A stretch of DNA of 64,000 nucleotides from JASMTM01 sp046483075 (GTDB lineage Bacteria > Thermotogota > Thermotogae > Petrotogales > Kosmotogaceae): the NCBI GenBank assembly GCA_046483075.1, contig JAWODV010000039.1, forward strand, positions 1-64,000, in the 5' to 3' direction. Both the position numbers and the translations under genes were made by a program. Numbering within the stretch: the first letter of the stretch is position 1; each line of letters begins with the position of its first letter. This document shows positions 8,801 to 17,844 of the stretch, piece by piece. A model generated the notes under the pieces. The model was given only the letters and a program-made list of their open reading frames with translations. It had not been told where the DNA came from and ran no database searches.

Positions 8801-9565
8801 CTATTCCTCGCGAACTCTGTTTTTTAAAGCAACTATTTCTGCAGCAATTGAGATAGCTATTTCACCGGGTGTCGATGCATTTATTTCCATTCCAATTGGA
8901 GTCCTTATAACATTCCACTGTTTTTCCGTGTAGCCATTATTGATGAACTCTTCATGTAGCTCTTCATTCTTTTTTGAGGACCCTATCATTCCGATATATT
9001 TTGGATTATAAGAAAAGATGATCTTTAAAGCTTCAAGATCTCTTTGATGTCCTCTCGTTAACACCACGCAATAATCTTTTTCATCAATGTTAGGGTAGGT
9101 TTCTTTTTTTTCATAGTCTATTCGTTTCTTTTCGATTTTATTATCTATTCTATTTAAAAATGTTTCACTATCGTCAACAACAAGAACGTCAAAACCTGCT
9201 GTATGCATTATTTTCGCAAATATGATTCCCAGGTCTCCACATCCAAAAACTATAATCCTTGAAGGTTCCCCAATGTAATTAAAAAAGACCTTTGTCCGCT
9301 CTCCACAGGTTCCTCCCGAACTCGCCGCATTTTTTCTGCTCTCGATAAACATATCGCTAAAACTCCTTGCGTTCCTTTTTGCCTCCAACATACCTTCTTT
9401 AACAAAATGCCCAAAGGTATCTTCATTAACTTCAAGAAACTCATTCTCGCTTGTTAACGCGTACATATTTCCATTTCTTCTAAAACTTGAAGTTTTGCTA
9501 TCAATAACGGTTGCAAGAACCACAATATTCTTTTTCTTTAGAATGCTTTTTACGTTATCAGACAT
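8801..9565 (-). CDS. XdhC/CoxI-family molybdenum hydroxylase maturation protein (YqeB-like)
   Basis: A 254-residue protein with the XdhC N-terminal domain and a C-terminal Rossmann domain. Visible marks are GGTCGERTKVFF near residue 90, IIVFGCGDLGIIFAKI near 108, VLTRGHQRDLEALK near 168, YIGMIGSSKK near 188 and TPIGMEINASTPGEIAISIA near the end, all typical of the family. XdhC-type proteins bind the molybdenum cofactor, help its sulphuration and insert it into the hydroxylase; YqeB-like members go with selenium-dependent hydroxylases. It overlaps mocA by 8 bp, which fits a joint role in cofactor loading. Which large subunit it serves cannot be told, but only one is present here. Confidence 0.9.
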   Translation of the reverse strand: MSDNVKSILKKKNIVVLATVIDSKTSSFRRNGNMYALTSENEFLEVNEDTFGHFVKEGMLEAKRNARSFSDMFIESRKNAASSGGTCGERTKVFFNYIGEPSRIIVFGCGDLGIIFAKIMHTAGFDVLVVDDSETFLNRIDNKIEKKRIDYEKKETYPNIDEKDYCVVLTRGHQRDLEALKIIFSYNPKYIGMIGSSKKNEELHEEFINNGYTEKQWNVIRTPIGMEINASTPGEIAISIAAEIVALKNRVREE

Positions 9566-10157
9566 ATTTCAACAATTCCTTTGCTTTTTGAAAATCTTCC
9601 TGAGAGTCAACATCAAAAACATTACGCCAGGTTCTTTCTATCAATTTATGAGGTAATCTGTGTTTTTTGATAATCTTTGAAAATCCAGTGTCTCCTTCAA
9701 GATCGTTCTTTAAATAAAAATACTTTTTTGGAATCAATGTTGGAAATCCCTTATTATTTTTGTACGAACAGCTTATTACACTGTTACTGTAATATTCGCT
9801 TTTATCTATCAACATCTTAAAATCTTCTGGTTCTATGAATGGCATATCACCCATTGTTAGAAATAATCCATCTATCCCGTTATTAATTGCCCAATTTAAC
9901 GCCAGAAATACCGATCTAGAGATTCCTTTTTCAGGTTTTTCGTTTACTATGACATGCAGTCTCTTAATATCAAATCGTTCCTTTGTTAAAGTCTCATTTC
10001 CGATTACTGCCGCTTTATTTACACATGAATTCGATACAGTATCTATGACCCATTGCAACAATGATCTGTTTCCGAGTTTCGTTTCTAATTTTTCCCCATC
10101 AAATCTTGTAGAAAATCCTGCTGCAAGGATCGCTGCTCCAAAGATTTTACTTTTCAC
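9558..10157 (-). CDS. mocA: MocA/YgfJ-family molybdenum cofactor cytidylyltransferase
   Basis: A 199-residue nucleotidyltransferase of the MobA/MocA fold. The N-terminal AAILAAGFSTRF with GEKLETKLG matches the NTP-binding loop, and TMGDMPFIEPEDF near residue 100 holds the metal-binding Asp. MocA joins CTP to molybdopterin, giving the cytosine dinucleotide form used by xanthine dehydrogenase-type enzymes. It overlaps the 2Fe-2S gene upstream by 11 bp and the xdhC gene downstream by 8 bp. The E. coli counterpart ygfJ lies in the same purine-breakdown cluster. The CTP preference is assigned by family and context. Confidence 0.88.
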   Translation of the reverse strand: MKSKIFGAAILAAGFSTRFDGEKLETKLGNRSLLQWVIDTVSNSCVNKAAVIGNETLTKERFDIKRLHVIVNEKPEKGISRSVFLALNWAINNGIDGLFLTMGDMPFIEPEDFKMLIDKSEYYSNSVISCSYKNNKGFPTLIPKKYFYLKNDLEGDTGFSKIIKKHRLPHKLIERTWRNVFDVDSQEDFQKAKELLKYV

Positions 10158-10599
10158 TGAGATATTTTACCGCCTCGATTATTTTATAATAACCAGTACA
10201 GCGACACAGGTTTCCTTCCAATGCTGTTTTTATTTCTTCTTCAGTAGGTTCTGGATTCTTATCAAGCAATGCTTTTACTGACATTATCATTCCTGGAGTA
10301 CAGAAACCGCATTGTATTCCATTCTTATCAACAAAAGCCTTTTGTATTTTATCCATTTCATTTTTACCGAGGCCTTCAATAGTTAGCACATCTTTTCTAT
10401 CGAGCTCTACTGCAAACATAAGACAGGAATTAAGTGCTTTACCATCTACAATAATCGTACAAGCTCCACATTCACCTTCACCACAACCTTCCTTGGTCCC
10501 TTTCAAACCAAGGTTTTCTCTTATAAAATCCAGTGCTCTTCGATTACTTTTTACCTCTGTAGTAATTTCTTCACCATTTAGTCTGAAGGTTATTTTCAT
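10147..10599 (-). CDS. 2Fe-2S subunit of molybdenum hydroxylase (first copy)
   Basis: A 150-residue subunit with all eight Cys expected for two 2Fe-2S clusters: GCGEGECGACTI with Cys in NSCLMF, then CGFC and CRCTGYY. It is closer to the CoxS/XdhC consensus than the second copy at 6655-7125 (CGEGECGAC against CDSASCGNC). It overlaps the threonine-synthase-like gene by 4 bp and mocA by 11 bp. With the FAD subunit at 7946-8788 it may form one electron-transfer pair, the other pair being 7126-7956 and 6655-7125. This pairing is inferred only from sequence conservation. Confidence 0.92.
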   Translation of the reverse strand: MKITFRLNGEEITTEVKSNRRALDFIRENLGLKGTKEGCGEGECGACTIIVDGKALNSCLMFAVELDRKDVLTIEGLGKNEMDKIQKAFVDKNGIQCGFCTPGMIMSVKALLDKNPEPTEEEIKTALEGNLCRCTGYYKIIEAVKYLSEK

Positions 10600-11828
10600 T
10601 GTAATGCCTCCCCAATTACTTTCTCATCAGCTGGATATATTTTAACAGAACCTGTCTTCTTCATTGCTGATTTCAAGTCTTTTAAACCATTTCCCGTTAC
10701 AATTATACTTACATCTTCACCTTCCAATGAATTTGATTGCGCATATTTTTTGAATCCGGCAAATGAAGCTGCCCCTGCAGGTTCAGCAAAAACACCCGTA
10801 TTCCGTGCTAACTCAATGATTGCATCCAATATTTCATCATCGGAGACCCTTATAAAAGAACCGTTAAATCTTCGAGCATAGGTAACAGCTTTAATCACAT
10901 CACGTGGCTTCCCGACAGCTATTGAATCGGCTACTGAATTTCCATCAACATCAACGGGTTCAAAAGGTTCACCTTTATCAAAGGAATCTGCTACCGGAGA
11001 GATATTTTCAGATTGAACACCTATAACAACGGGCATTTTATCTATCAAACCAAGTTTTTTAAGATCATAGAAACCTTTATAAAAGCTACTGTACACAGTT
11101 CCGTCACCCACTGAAACGAATACACAATCAGGGAGTTCCCAGTCATATTGTAATGCCAGCTCAAGAGCACCTGTTTTCTTGCCTTCCAGTAAGTATGGAT
11201 TTATAGCGCTGTTCCTGCAGTACCAATCCTTTGATAATCCCACTTTCATGGATATATCAAAGGCGCGATCATAGAATCCCTCGATTGCAATCACTTTTGC
11301 ACCATAAACCTGCATTTGTGACTGTTTTGCTTCCGGTGACGTTGCAGGTACAAATATTACACAGTTTAATTTAGATACCGCGCTTAAACAGGCTAAAGAA
11401 CTAGCTGCATTCCCCGTAGAAGCACAGAAAATTGTGTCATATCCTTTTTCTTTGGCTTTCACTACCGCAACCGAGCTTGCCCTATCTTTAAACGATGCAG
11501 ATGGATTACGTCCATCATCTTTTACTGAAAAACTATTTAAACCAAACCTAGTAGATATATCATGATTAAAGTAAATAGGGGTATTACCTACCTTTAATGC
11601 TGGAAATTGTACGTTATCTGTTACAGGAAGTATGTCTTTAAATTGCCAAATCCCTTCAATGTGATTCTTTTTGAAGAAATTCTTCTTGATTTTTTTTGAA
11701 AGATATTCATAATCATAAAAAATCTCAAGGGTCCCCTTTCGCTCACCACAATCAGGACAGGTGTATTCTATATCTGTTTCCTTAAACTCTCTCCCACAGC
11801 TTATACATTTTAAATAATACTTATTCAA
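10596..11828 (-). CDS. threonine synthase-like PLP enzyme in the purine cluster
   Basis: A 410-residue fold-type II PLP enzyme of the threonine synthase family. It has an N-terminal zinc ribbon (CISCGREF, CPDCGERKG), the PLP lysine in PSASFKDRAS near residue 115, the phosphate-binding CASTGNAASSLA near 145, and a C-terminal VTGNGLKD. Start: TTG at 11828, with GGAGGGG six bases before it; the longer frame from 11843 begins within that binding site. In the E. coli urate cluster the PLP enzyme YgeX is a 2,3-diaminopropionate ammonia-lyase. Here this family member occupies that slot and could do the same job, or be an ordinary threonine synthase. It lies between preA-like and 2Fe-2S genes with 8- and 4-bp overlaps. 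Confidence 0.85.
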   Translation of the reverse strand: MNKYYLKCISCGREFKETDIEYTCPDCGERKGTLEIFYDYEYLSKKIKKNFFKKNHIEGIWQFKDILPVTDNVQFPALKVGNTPIYFNHDISTRFGLNSFSVKDDGRNPSASFKDRASSVAVVKAKEKGYDTIFCASTGNAASSLACLSAVSKLNCVIFVPATSPEAKQSQMQVYGAKVIAIEGFYDRAFDISMKVGLSKDWYCRNSAINPYLLEGKKTGALELALQYDWELPDCVFVSVGDGTVYSSFYKGFYDLKKLGLIDKMPVVIGVQSENISPVADSFDKGEPFEPVDVDGNSVADSIAVGKPRDVIKAVTYARRFNGSFIRVSDDEILDAIIELARNTGVFAEPAGAASFAGFKKYAQSNSLEGEDVSIIVTGNGLKDLKSAMKKTGSVKIYPADEKVIGEALQ

Positions 11829-12909
11829 AAAATACCCCTCCAATTGCTTTTACAGGACATCTTGTTTGACAAAGGCCACAACCGAAGCATTCTTCAACAT
11901 TTACTTCAACTTTGTCTGTAATTGATAAGGCATAATAAGCACAAACATCGGCACATAATCCACATAATGTACATTTTTCATGATCAATCACAGGGGTCTT
12001 TCTAGTATAGGACACGTTACGATTATTTTTTATGGAAATCCCTATAATATCCTTTATTGAGGTAAATCCATATTTCTCCATCTCAGAAGGTAGATCAGAA
12101 ATTATTTTGTTGTAAATCGATTTTCCTCTTATCAAAGCACCGGATAATAACTGAACTGCCGAAGCACCGGCCATAAGGTATTCCAGCACATCTTTAGCAG
12201 ATATTATTCCTCCTATACCAATAACAGGAATATTACAGTTCAATGCAATCTTTCTCACCATTGCCAGTGAAAGAAATTTAATTACCGGTCCAGATATCCA
12301 GCCAAAACCATCTTCACTTCCCAGGGGTGAACGTTTTTCACCGGGGTTTAGAGGATAAACAGGGCCAAGAGAGTTTATCGCTGCTATGCCATCACCACCG
12401 GCATCTTCAATTACTCGAGCCATTTTTCCGGGTTTTTCTACAGAAGGATCAAATTTTATGATCACCGGTTTATCTGTTTTTGATTTGACTGTTTTTATTA
12501 ATTCACTCATCAATTCTGGATCATTCGCCACATAGTGGGTTGAAAGCTCAAAAGCATCGGCAAATTTACTAAATTTTGGAACCAAAAATCTAAGATCATC
12601 AACTGAGTAACCCAGACTAACAATCAATGGCAAATCGCTCTCTTTCTTAAAAGATGGTAAAAACTCTTCATACCATTTATCGTAGTTAAATTCACTCCAT
12701 AATTCAGCGTTGATAACATAATTATTTCCAGAAACGATACAGGGTCTTGGTACTTCCGCTGCCTTTGTAGAAATTGTTTTGGTTACTACCGCACCAACAC
12801 CCTGATCTGCTATAAAAAGCATTTTCTTATCATCACCAGTTAATGGACCTGAAGCTGGCATTATTGGATTTTTAAACTCCATATTAAAAAGCGTTGTGCT
12901 TAAATCCAT
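11821..12909 (-). CDS. PreA/YgfK-like flavin oxidoreductase with two 4Fe-4S clusters
   Basis: A 362-residue protein: an FMN TIM barrel of the dihydroorotate/dihydropyrimidine dehydrogenase type (residues 1-300; NPIMPASGPLTG at the start, PVIIKFDPS near 150, PVIGIGGIISAKD near 230), then a bacterial ferredoxin domain with CTLCGLCADVC and CFGCGLCQTRCPVKA. It resembles the PreA subunit of dihydropyrimidine dehydrogenase. In the anaerobic urate cluster the equivalent position is held by YgfK, a much larger flavoprotein; here only the barrel plus ferredoxin part is present and no NADPH-binding PreT partner is seen in the window. A reductive step on a purine-derived ring is the likely role; pyrimidine reduction is the alternative. 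Confidence 0.88.
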   Translation of the reverse strand: MDLSTTLFNMEFKNPIMPASGPLTGDDKKMLFIADQGVGAVVTKTISTKAAEVPRPCIVSGNNYVINAELWSEFNYDKWYEEFLPSFKKESDLPLIVSLGYSVDDLRFLVPKFSKFADAFELSTHYVANDPELMSELIKTVKSKTDKPVIIKFDPSVEKPGKMARVIEDAGGDGIAAINSLGPVYPLNPGEKRSPLGSEDGFGWISGPVIKFLSLAMVRKIALNCNIPVIGIGGIISAKDVLEYLMAGASAVQLLSGALIRGKSIYNKIISDLPSEMEKYGFTSIKDIIGISIKNNRNVSYTRKTPVIDHEKCTLCGLCADVCAYYALSITDKVEVNVEECFGCGLCQTRCPVKAIGGVFFE

Positions 12910-12925
12910 TCAATCTCCCCCCTGT

Positions 12926-14227
12926 TCACAGGCGTGTCCATAGTTCAGTACTATATTTCCTGCATTCTTCGTAAAGTTTCTTTTCATCAATGAAAAGATT
13001 CTTGCCAGAAAGCATTACAGGTCTACCATTTACAAAAACATCCGTTACCTCTGGATTGTCTCCTATACCAAAGAAAAGATGACCAAAGAAATTACTACTA
13101 TCAAGTATAGTAGGCGGATCATAATCGTAGATAGCAAAATCAGCAACATAACCTTTCTTAATCTTCCCCATTTTAATATCAAAGATCCTCGAAGCAAGCT
13201 CGTAGTTGTAACCAAAACATATCTTTTTTAGTTCGTCGGGACTGGAAACTCTTGGATCCTTTTTATCATTGTGCATACCAAGAATTAAAAACCGGCTATC
13301 TATAAAAAGGTTAAAACCGAAGCCATCATTTCCCAGACAAATTTTTATTCCATCGTATAGCTTTCCTTTCCAATCAGGAAATCCAACTCCATTATTCATA
13401 TTTGATTGAGGATTAATTACTACATAACAACCACTTTTTTTTATTATTTCATTTTCTTTCTCATCTGTATGGATACAATGCACAAGTATGGAATTCTCAT
13501 TAAGCAAGTCAAAATCATTAAACCTTTCAACAACTCTTTTTCCATATAGTGAAAGTGCATTTTCCTCATCTTCAGGACCCTCTGCCACATGAACATGAAT
13601 AGGAATCTTTTTTTTATTTGAATCTGCTATCAATTTTAACGTCTCATCCGACAATGTAAAAGACGCGTGAAGACCAATATACGGTGCTCTGAAATTGTTT
13701 TTCTTTCCAGCAAATCTTAAGTTTTCCTCAACACTTTTATCTCGTATAATTTTGCCATTTCTATCAGATACTTCAAAACCTGTAGAACATCTTAAACCAG
13801 CTTTATTTACTGCACTGGCTATCGTATCAAGAGAACCCTTCACAGCATTTGGAGAAGAGTGATGATCAATTAATGTTGTCATACCAGACTTTGTCGATTC
13901 AATGGCTGTAAGATATGCACTGAGCTCATTCCCTTTCATCGTTAAGGCACTGTCAAGCTTCCACCACATTTGCTCAAGAAGTTCTGTAAAGGTATTTGGA
14001 GAAAAATTCTTTAAGGGCATCCCTCTTGAAAATGCTGAATAAATATGTGTATGTGAATTGACCAGACCAGGCATTAAAAGCTTCCCTGGAAATGAGTACA
14101 CTTCTTCATTTGTATTAGGTGGTGTTCCTTCGGAAACCACTTCAATCATTCCATCTGTAACTTTTATATAACCTTTTTCAATGAAAGAACCATCGTTTGT
14201 AAAAATGGAAACATCCTTTACTATCAA
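12926..14227 (-). CDS. ssnA: SsnA-type amidohydrolase (putative aminohydrolase)
   Basis: A 433-residue amidohydrolase-superfamily protein with a complete metal site: VNSHTHIYSAF near residue 60 (HxH), IPIHVHVAEGPEDEE near 212, SILVHCIHTDEKE near 245 and CLGNDGFG near 300 (Asp). SsnA belongs to the conserved set of anaerobic urate-breakdown genes and is taken to remove an amino or similar group from an intermediate. It lies between hyuA (5-bp gap) and the PreA-like gene (16-bp gap). A decayed paralogue at 21237-22520 shares the same N-terminus pattern (IFTNDG) and length. Confidence 0.88.
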   Translation of the reverse strand: MIVKDVSIFTNDGSFIEKGYIKVTDGMIEVVSEGTPPNTNEEVYSFPGKLLMPGLVNSHTHIYSAFSRGMPLKNFSPNTFTELLEQMWWKLDSALTMKGNELSAYLTAIESTKSGMTTLIDHHSSPNAVKGSLDTIASAVNKAGLRCSTGFEVSDRNGKIIRDKSVEENLRFAGKKNNFRAPYIGLHASFTLSDETLKLIADSNKKKIPIHVHVAEGPEDEENALSLYGKRVVERFNDFDLLNENSILVHCIHTDEKENEIIKKSGCYVVINPQSNMNNGVGFPDWKGKLYDGIKICLGNDGFGFNLFIDSRFLILGMHNDKKDPRVSSPDELKKICFGYNYELASRIFDIKMGKIKKGYVADFAIYDYDPPTILDSSNFFGHLFFGIGDNPEVTDVFVNGRPVMLSGKNLFIDEKKLYEECRKYSTELWTRL

Positions 14228-14232
14228 ACTAT

Positions 14233-15600
14233 CTACCTCCAGAAAATCCTGTCTCTGCCTATAAATCTTCCATCACCCTCAGCAGCAGTTACTTTGTTTC
14301 CATCAAAAACAATCTTTCCCCCTGATATTGTGTACTCAACTTTACCCTTTAGCACCATTTTTTCATATGGCGAATATTCAGATTTACCAAAAGTCGGTCT
14401 TTTCACGGTCCACTCCTTTTCAGGATCTACAATAACAATATCTGCATCCGTTCCTGGAAGCAGGGAACCTTTTTGTGGATATAGTCCCATTAACATTGCA
14501 GGTGTCTTGCTTAATCTTTTAACCGCATCCATAGAAGATTCTGATACAAATGTACTGAATAAACCATATGTAAATCCAATGCTTCCCAAACCGAAGGGGA
14601 TTTCTCTTATATCATCCCTGTGTCTTTCCTTTTCTTCAATTTTAAAGGGGCAATGATCGGTCCCGATAGACTGTATGTTTTCTTTTCTCAATTCCTCAAG
14701 AAGCTTTTTTCTTTCTAATTCGGATCTTAGTGGTGGACAACAGGTAAAAAGAAAATCTTTTTCTCCAGAAAGCAGTTCTTTATTTAAAGAGAAATACTGA
14801 GGACATGTTTCAAGAAATAGGTATTTATTGAGCGCTTCTCTAAAATGTTCTACAAGAAATTCGACTGTTTCTCCGCTTGAAACATGTACCATATAGCACT
14901 GTCCTTTTGCTTTGGTTGTCATGGCAGCAACCTTTACAGCAGAAAATAGTTCACTTTGAGTATTCCTTATAACAGGTAATTCTTGAGGCAAATAACTTTT
15001 AGCAGATTTCATGTTATATTTTATTATTTCATCATTTTCTGCATGGACCATTACAACAATGCCTGATTTTCCAGATAATTCAATCAACCTGTTTAAATAT
15101 CCATCGTCGGTACGCCGGTTACTCTCATCATAAGCTGTAAATACTTTGATGGATGTCAATCCTTCTTTGACTGCAAGTTCAATTAATTCTTCCGGGATAA
15201 AATCAGGATTTCCAGCAAGCGTGAGATGTAGTGAATAATCAATTCTGGAATTTGCAGCAACTGTTTTTCTACTGACTATTGCTTTAGCAATTTCAGAATA
15301 CTTATTTACAGGTTGAGTAAAATCAATTACCGTTGTCACTCCACCCGATAGTGCTGCTTCACTTCCTGAAGAAAAATTATCAAGGGATGTGTGGTTACCA
15401 ACATCCAATTGGAAGTGAACATGAGGATCGATAAATCCAGGCATTATTGTTAAGCCAGTACAATCAATGCTTTGATCTGAATCAAACTGATCCGGTTTAC
15501 CCAAGGCAATTATCTTATCGCCATTTATTAAAAGATCTCCTTTTAAACTATCCTTCCCATTAGAAATAAGACCATTTCTCAAGCAAAGAGTTTTAGTCAT
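14233..15600 (-). CDS. hyuA: dihydropyrimidinase/phenylhydantoinase-type cyclic amidohydrolase
   Basis: A 455-residue hydantoinase-family enzyme. The two-metal site is complete: FIDPHVHFQLDVG near residue 58 (HxH), TSIKVFTAYD near 147 whose Lys is the carbamylated ligand, VMVHAEND near 182, YMVHVSSGE near 235 and SIGTDHCPF near 314 (Asp). It opens cyclic amide rings such as dihydropyrimidines, hydantoins or reduced purine products. It overlaps ygeW by 4 bp and precedes ssnA, the neighbourhood seen in the urate cluster of gut bacteria. A pyrimidine-degradation role remains possible because a PreA-like gene is close. Confidence 0.9.
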   Translation of the reverse strand: MTKTLCLRNGLISNGKDSLKGDLLINGDKIIALGKPDQFDSDQSIDCTGLTIMPGFIDPHVHFQLDVGNHTSLDNFSSGSEAALSGGVTTVIDFTQPVNKYSEIAKAIVSRKTVAANSRIDYSLHLTLAGNPDFIPEELIELAVKEGLTSIKVFTAYDESNRRTDDGYLNRLIELSGKSGIVVMVHAENDEIIKYNMKSAKSYLPQELPVIRNTQSELFSAVKVAAMTTKAKGQCYMVHVSSGETVEFLVEHFREALNKYLFLETCPQYFSLNKELLSGEKDFLFTCCPPLRSELERKKLLEELRKENIQSIGTDHCPFKIEEKERHRDDIREIPFGLGSIGFTYGLFSTFVSESSMDAVKRLSKTPAMLMGLYPQKGSLLPGTDADIVIVDPEKEWTVKRPTFGKSEYSPYEKMVLKGKVEYTISGGKIVFDGNKVTAAEGDGRFIGRDRIFWR

Positions 15601-16586
15601 GGACGACCGCCCATTGTTAATGCCATCACCGCCTTGGCAGTATGTAATCTATTCTCAGCTTCATCAATTACTACCGATTGCTCTCCATCTATTACTTCAT
15701 CTACAACTTCCCTTCCTCTATCAGCTGGTAAAGCATGCATATAAACTGAATTTTTATTTGCTAGTTTCATTTTGTCAGGTGTGCATATCCAGTCTTTGTT
15801 TTTTCTGACTTCACTCATTATTTCATTTTCATCTTCCGATACGAAGAATCCACCCCAGGATTTTGGTATGACTATGTCTGCATCTTTAAAGGCTTCATCC
15901 ATATCATGAGAAATCTCAAATTTCGATCCATTCTTTTCAGCATTTTTCTTCGCTGTTTCGACCATCTCGGGCATAAGATCAAATCCTTTCGGGTACGCAA
16001 GTGTGACATCAAGACCATATCTTGGGAATAACAATATTTGAGACTGAGGAACTGATAATGGTTTTAGATGACTTTCCGCGTATGCCCAGCTAATGCCAAC
16101 CTTCAATCCTTTTGTATTGTTCCCATATACTTCTCTTATCGTCATAATGTCTGCAAGAACCTGCATGGGATGATAATAATCATCCTGTAAATTCAGAATA
16201 GGTGTATCAGAATACTTTTCAAGTGCCCCAAGATAGGCATTGCCTATTTTGTAAGCACAGTGTCTCACTGCTATTCCATGCCCGTATCTTGAAAGAATCA
16301 TCGCTGTATCTCTAGCAACCTCACCGTGAGCAGTTTGCATTACTTTCGGGTTTAAAAAATGAGCATGTCCACCAAGCTGTGTCATCCCCGCCTCAACAGA
16401 ATTTCTTGTCCTTGTCGATTCATCGAAGAAAATCATGAATAGCGTCTTCAAATTAAGCCATGGAGTGGGTTCTCCAACTGCAAAACGTCTCTTTAAGTCA
16501 CTCGAAAGATCAAGCATAAGATCCAGTTCGGATTTACTAAATTCCTGCGTTGTTATGAAACTACGACCTCTAAGTAAGCTACTCAT
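15597..16586 (-). CDS. ygeW: YgeW-type carbamoyltransferase
   Basis: A 329-residue member of the aspartate/ornithine carbamoyltransferase family. The carbamoyl-phosphate loop is FDESTRTRNS near residue 55; YHPMQVLAD near 138 and MHALPADRG near 284 are the other substrate-site motifs, the last with HALP rather than the HCLP of ornithine carbamoyltransferase, as in YgeW-like proteins. The family's physiological substrate is not firmly set; in the urate cluster it would act on a ureido intermediate, possibly yielding carbamoyl phosphate. No carbamate kinase gene is seen in the window, so ATP recovery from carbamoyl phosphate would need an enzyme encoded elsewhere. Confidence 0.9.
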   Translation of the reverse strand: MSSLLRGRSFITTQEFSKSELDLMLDLSSDLKRRFAVGEPTPWLNLKTLFMIFFDESTRTRNSVEAGMTQLGGHAHFLNPKVMQTAHGEVARDTAMILSRYGHGIAVRHCAYKIGNAYLGALEKYSDTPILNLQDDYYHPMQVLADIMTIREVYGNNTKGLKVGISWAYAESHLKPLSVPQSQILLFPRYGLDVTLAYPKGFDLMPEMVETAKKNAEKNGSKFEISHDMDEAFKDADIVIPKSWGGFFVSEDENEIMSEVRKNKDWICTPDKMKLANKNSVYMHALPADRGREVVDEVIDGEQSVVIDEAENRLHTAKAVMALTMGGRP

Positions 16587-16608
16587 TGGTTACCTCCTCA
16601 TTTATAAA

Positions 16609-17808
16609 TTATTCAGATAATGCCTTTGGAAGAGCAGCATAGACCGCTGCTGCTTTTACAAGGTGCTCAACAGGCACTTTATCTTCAGGACTGTGTGCAT
16701 ATATTTCATTGGCAGGTCCAAATCCAACTGTAGGTATATTGAACATACCTGCCGTTACTGTTCCATTTGTTGAAAAAGTCCACTTTCCAATATTTGTTTT
16801 ATATCCTAGTACCTTTTCCACTGTCCTGTAAGATTTCTGGACAATCTCATGTTCTTCAGGCAATGTCCAAGAAGGAAAATATTTCTTCGTTGGATAGATT
16901 TTACCGGTGTATGAAGGTTTACTGTATTCAAGCTCAACAATTTCAGCTTTCTCTCCAGACTTTCCAATCATTCTTTCTAACTCGCGCATAACCTTTTCAC
17001 GTGTTTCACCCACTGTAAGCCGTCTATCAAGCTGAATAGTGCATTCATCGGGCACCGCATTGTGCGAAGGCGATTTAAAAAATATCTGTGTGACTGTGAT
17101 GGTTCCTTTTCCAAGAAATTCATCAGAATCAAGGTTTTCATTGATATTTTCAATCTCTTTAATTATCCTCGACATTTTGTATATTGCGTTTTCTCCTCTT
17201 TCAGGTGCGCTTGCATGACAGCTCATACCCGAAGTTTTAATCTGCAATTCTATTCTGCCTCTATGACCTCTATATACATTTAGGTTTGTTGGTTCGGTTA
17301 TTACTACACAATCAGGTCTGATGCCATCCTCATTTATAATATATTGCCAGCACAGACCGTCACAATCTTCTTCCATAACCGTACCGGTTATATACAGGGT
17401 GAAATCATCCAGCAAATCCAGTTCCTTCATGATTTTTACACCATAAACCATGGAGGCCATTCCTGCCTTTTGATCACTTGCACCCCTTCCATGTATAACT
17501 CCATTAATTATTTCTCCTGAAAATGGGTCCATTTTCCACAACTTAGGATTTCCTACTTCTACGGTATCAATATGCGCATCCATGGCAATGACTTTTTTTC
17601 CATTACCCACTCTGCCGATTATGTTTCCCAATTCGTCGATTTTTACTTCATCAAAACCAACCTTGACCATTTCCTTTTCTATTCGATCGATGACATTTTT
17701 TTCCTGACCTGAATAGCTTTTGTTTTTCACGAGATCAACCATAAATTTTGTAATTTTATCTTTTAGTTCATTTGCTCTTTCTAAAGTTTTTTCACTCAAA
17801 TAAATCAT
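16609..17808 (-). CDS. ygeY: YgeY-type M20 metallopeptidase/deacylase, first gene of the operon
   Basis: About 399 residues of the M20 peptidase family. The metal site is visible: MDAHIDTVEVG (His, then Asp), HGRGASDQKAG (Asp), VMEEDCDG (Glu pair) and a final NEIYAHSPEDK (His), with DAEP-like ITEPTNLNVYRGHRGR in the middle. Members cleave amide bonds of small molecules; YgeY is part of the urate cluster. Start: the open frame reaches 17916 but would cross the promoter at 17850. ATG at 17808 and TTG at 17799 are both usable; AGGAAAGG lies directly before the ATG and eight bases before the TTG, so 17799 is a strong alternative. Confidence 0.88.
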   Translation of the reverse strand: MIYLSEKTLERANELKDKITKFMVDLVKNKSYSGQEKNVIDRIEKEMVKVGFDEVKIDELGNIIGRVGNGKKVIAMDAHIDTVEVGNPKLWKMDPFSGEIINGVIHGRGASDQKAGMASMVYGVKIMKELDLLDDFTLYITGTVMEEDCDGLCWQYIINEDGIRPDCVVITEPTNLNVYRGHRGRIELQIKTSGMSCHASAPERGENAIYKMSRIIKEIENINENLDSDEFLGKGTITVTQIFFKSPSHNAVPDECTIQLDRRLTVGETREKVMRELERMIGKSGEKAEIVELEYSKPSYTGKIYPTKKYFPSWTLPEEHEIVQKSYRTVEKVLGYKTNIGKWTFSTNGTVTAGMFNIPTVGFGPANEIYAHSPEDKVPVEHLVKAAAVYAALPKALSE

Positions 17809-17844
17809 CCTTTCCTGATTACTACAAATATTGATTAACATAAT

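Noticed and set aside
11821..15600. A simple reductive pyrimidine pathway (PreA plus dihydropyrimidinase)
   Set aside because: SsnA, YgeW, YgeY, the molybdenum hydroxylase and the 8-oxoguanine-type deaminase fit purine or urate breakdown better; kept as an alternative in the entries.
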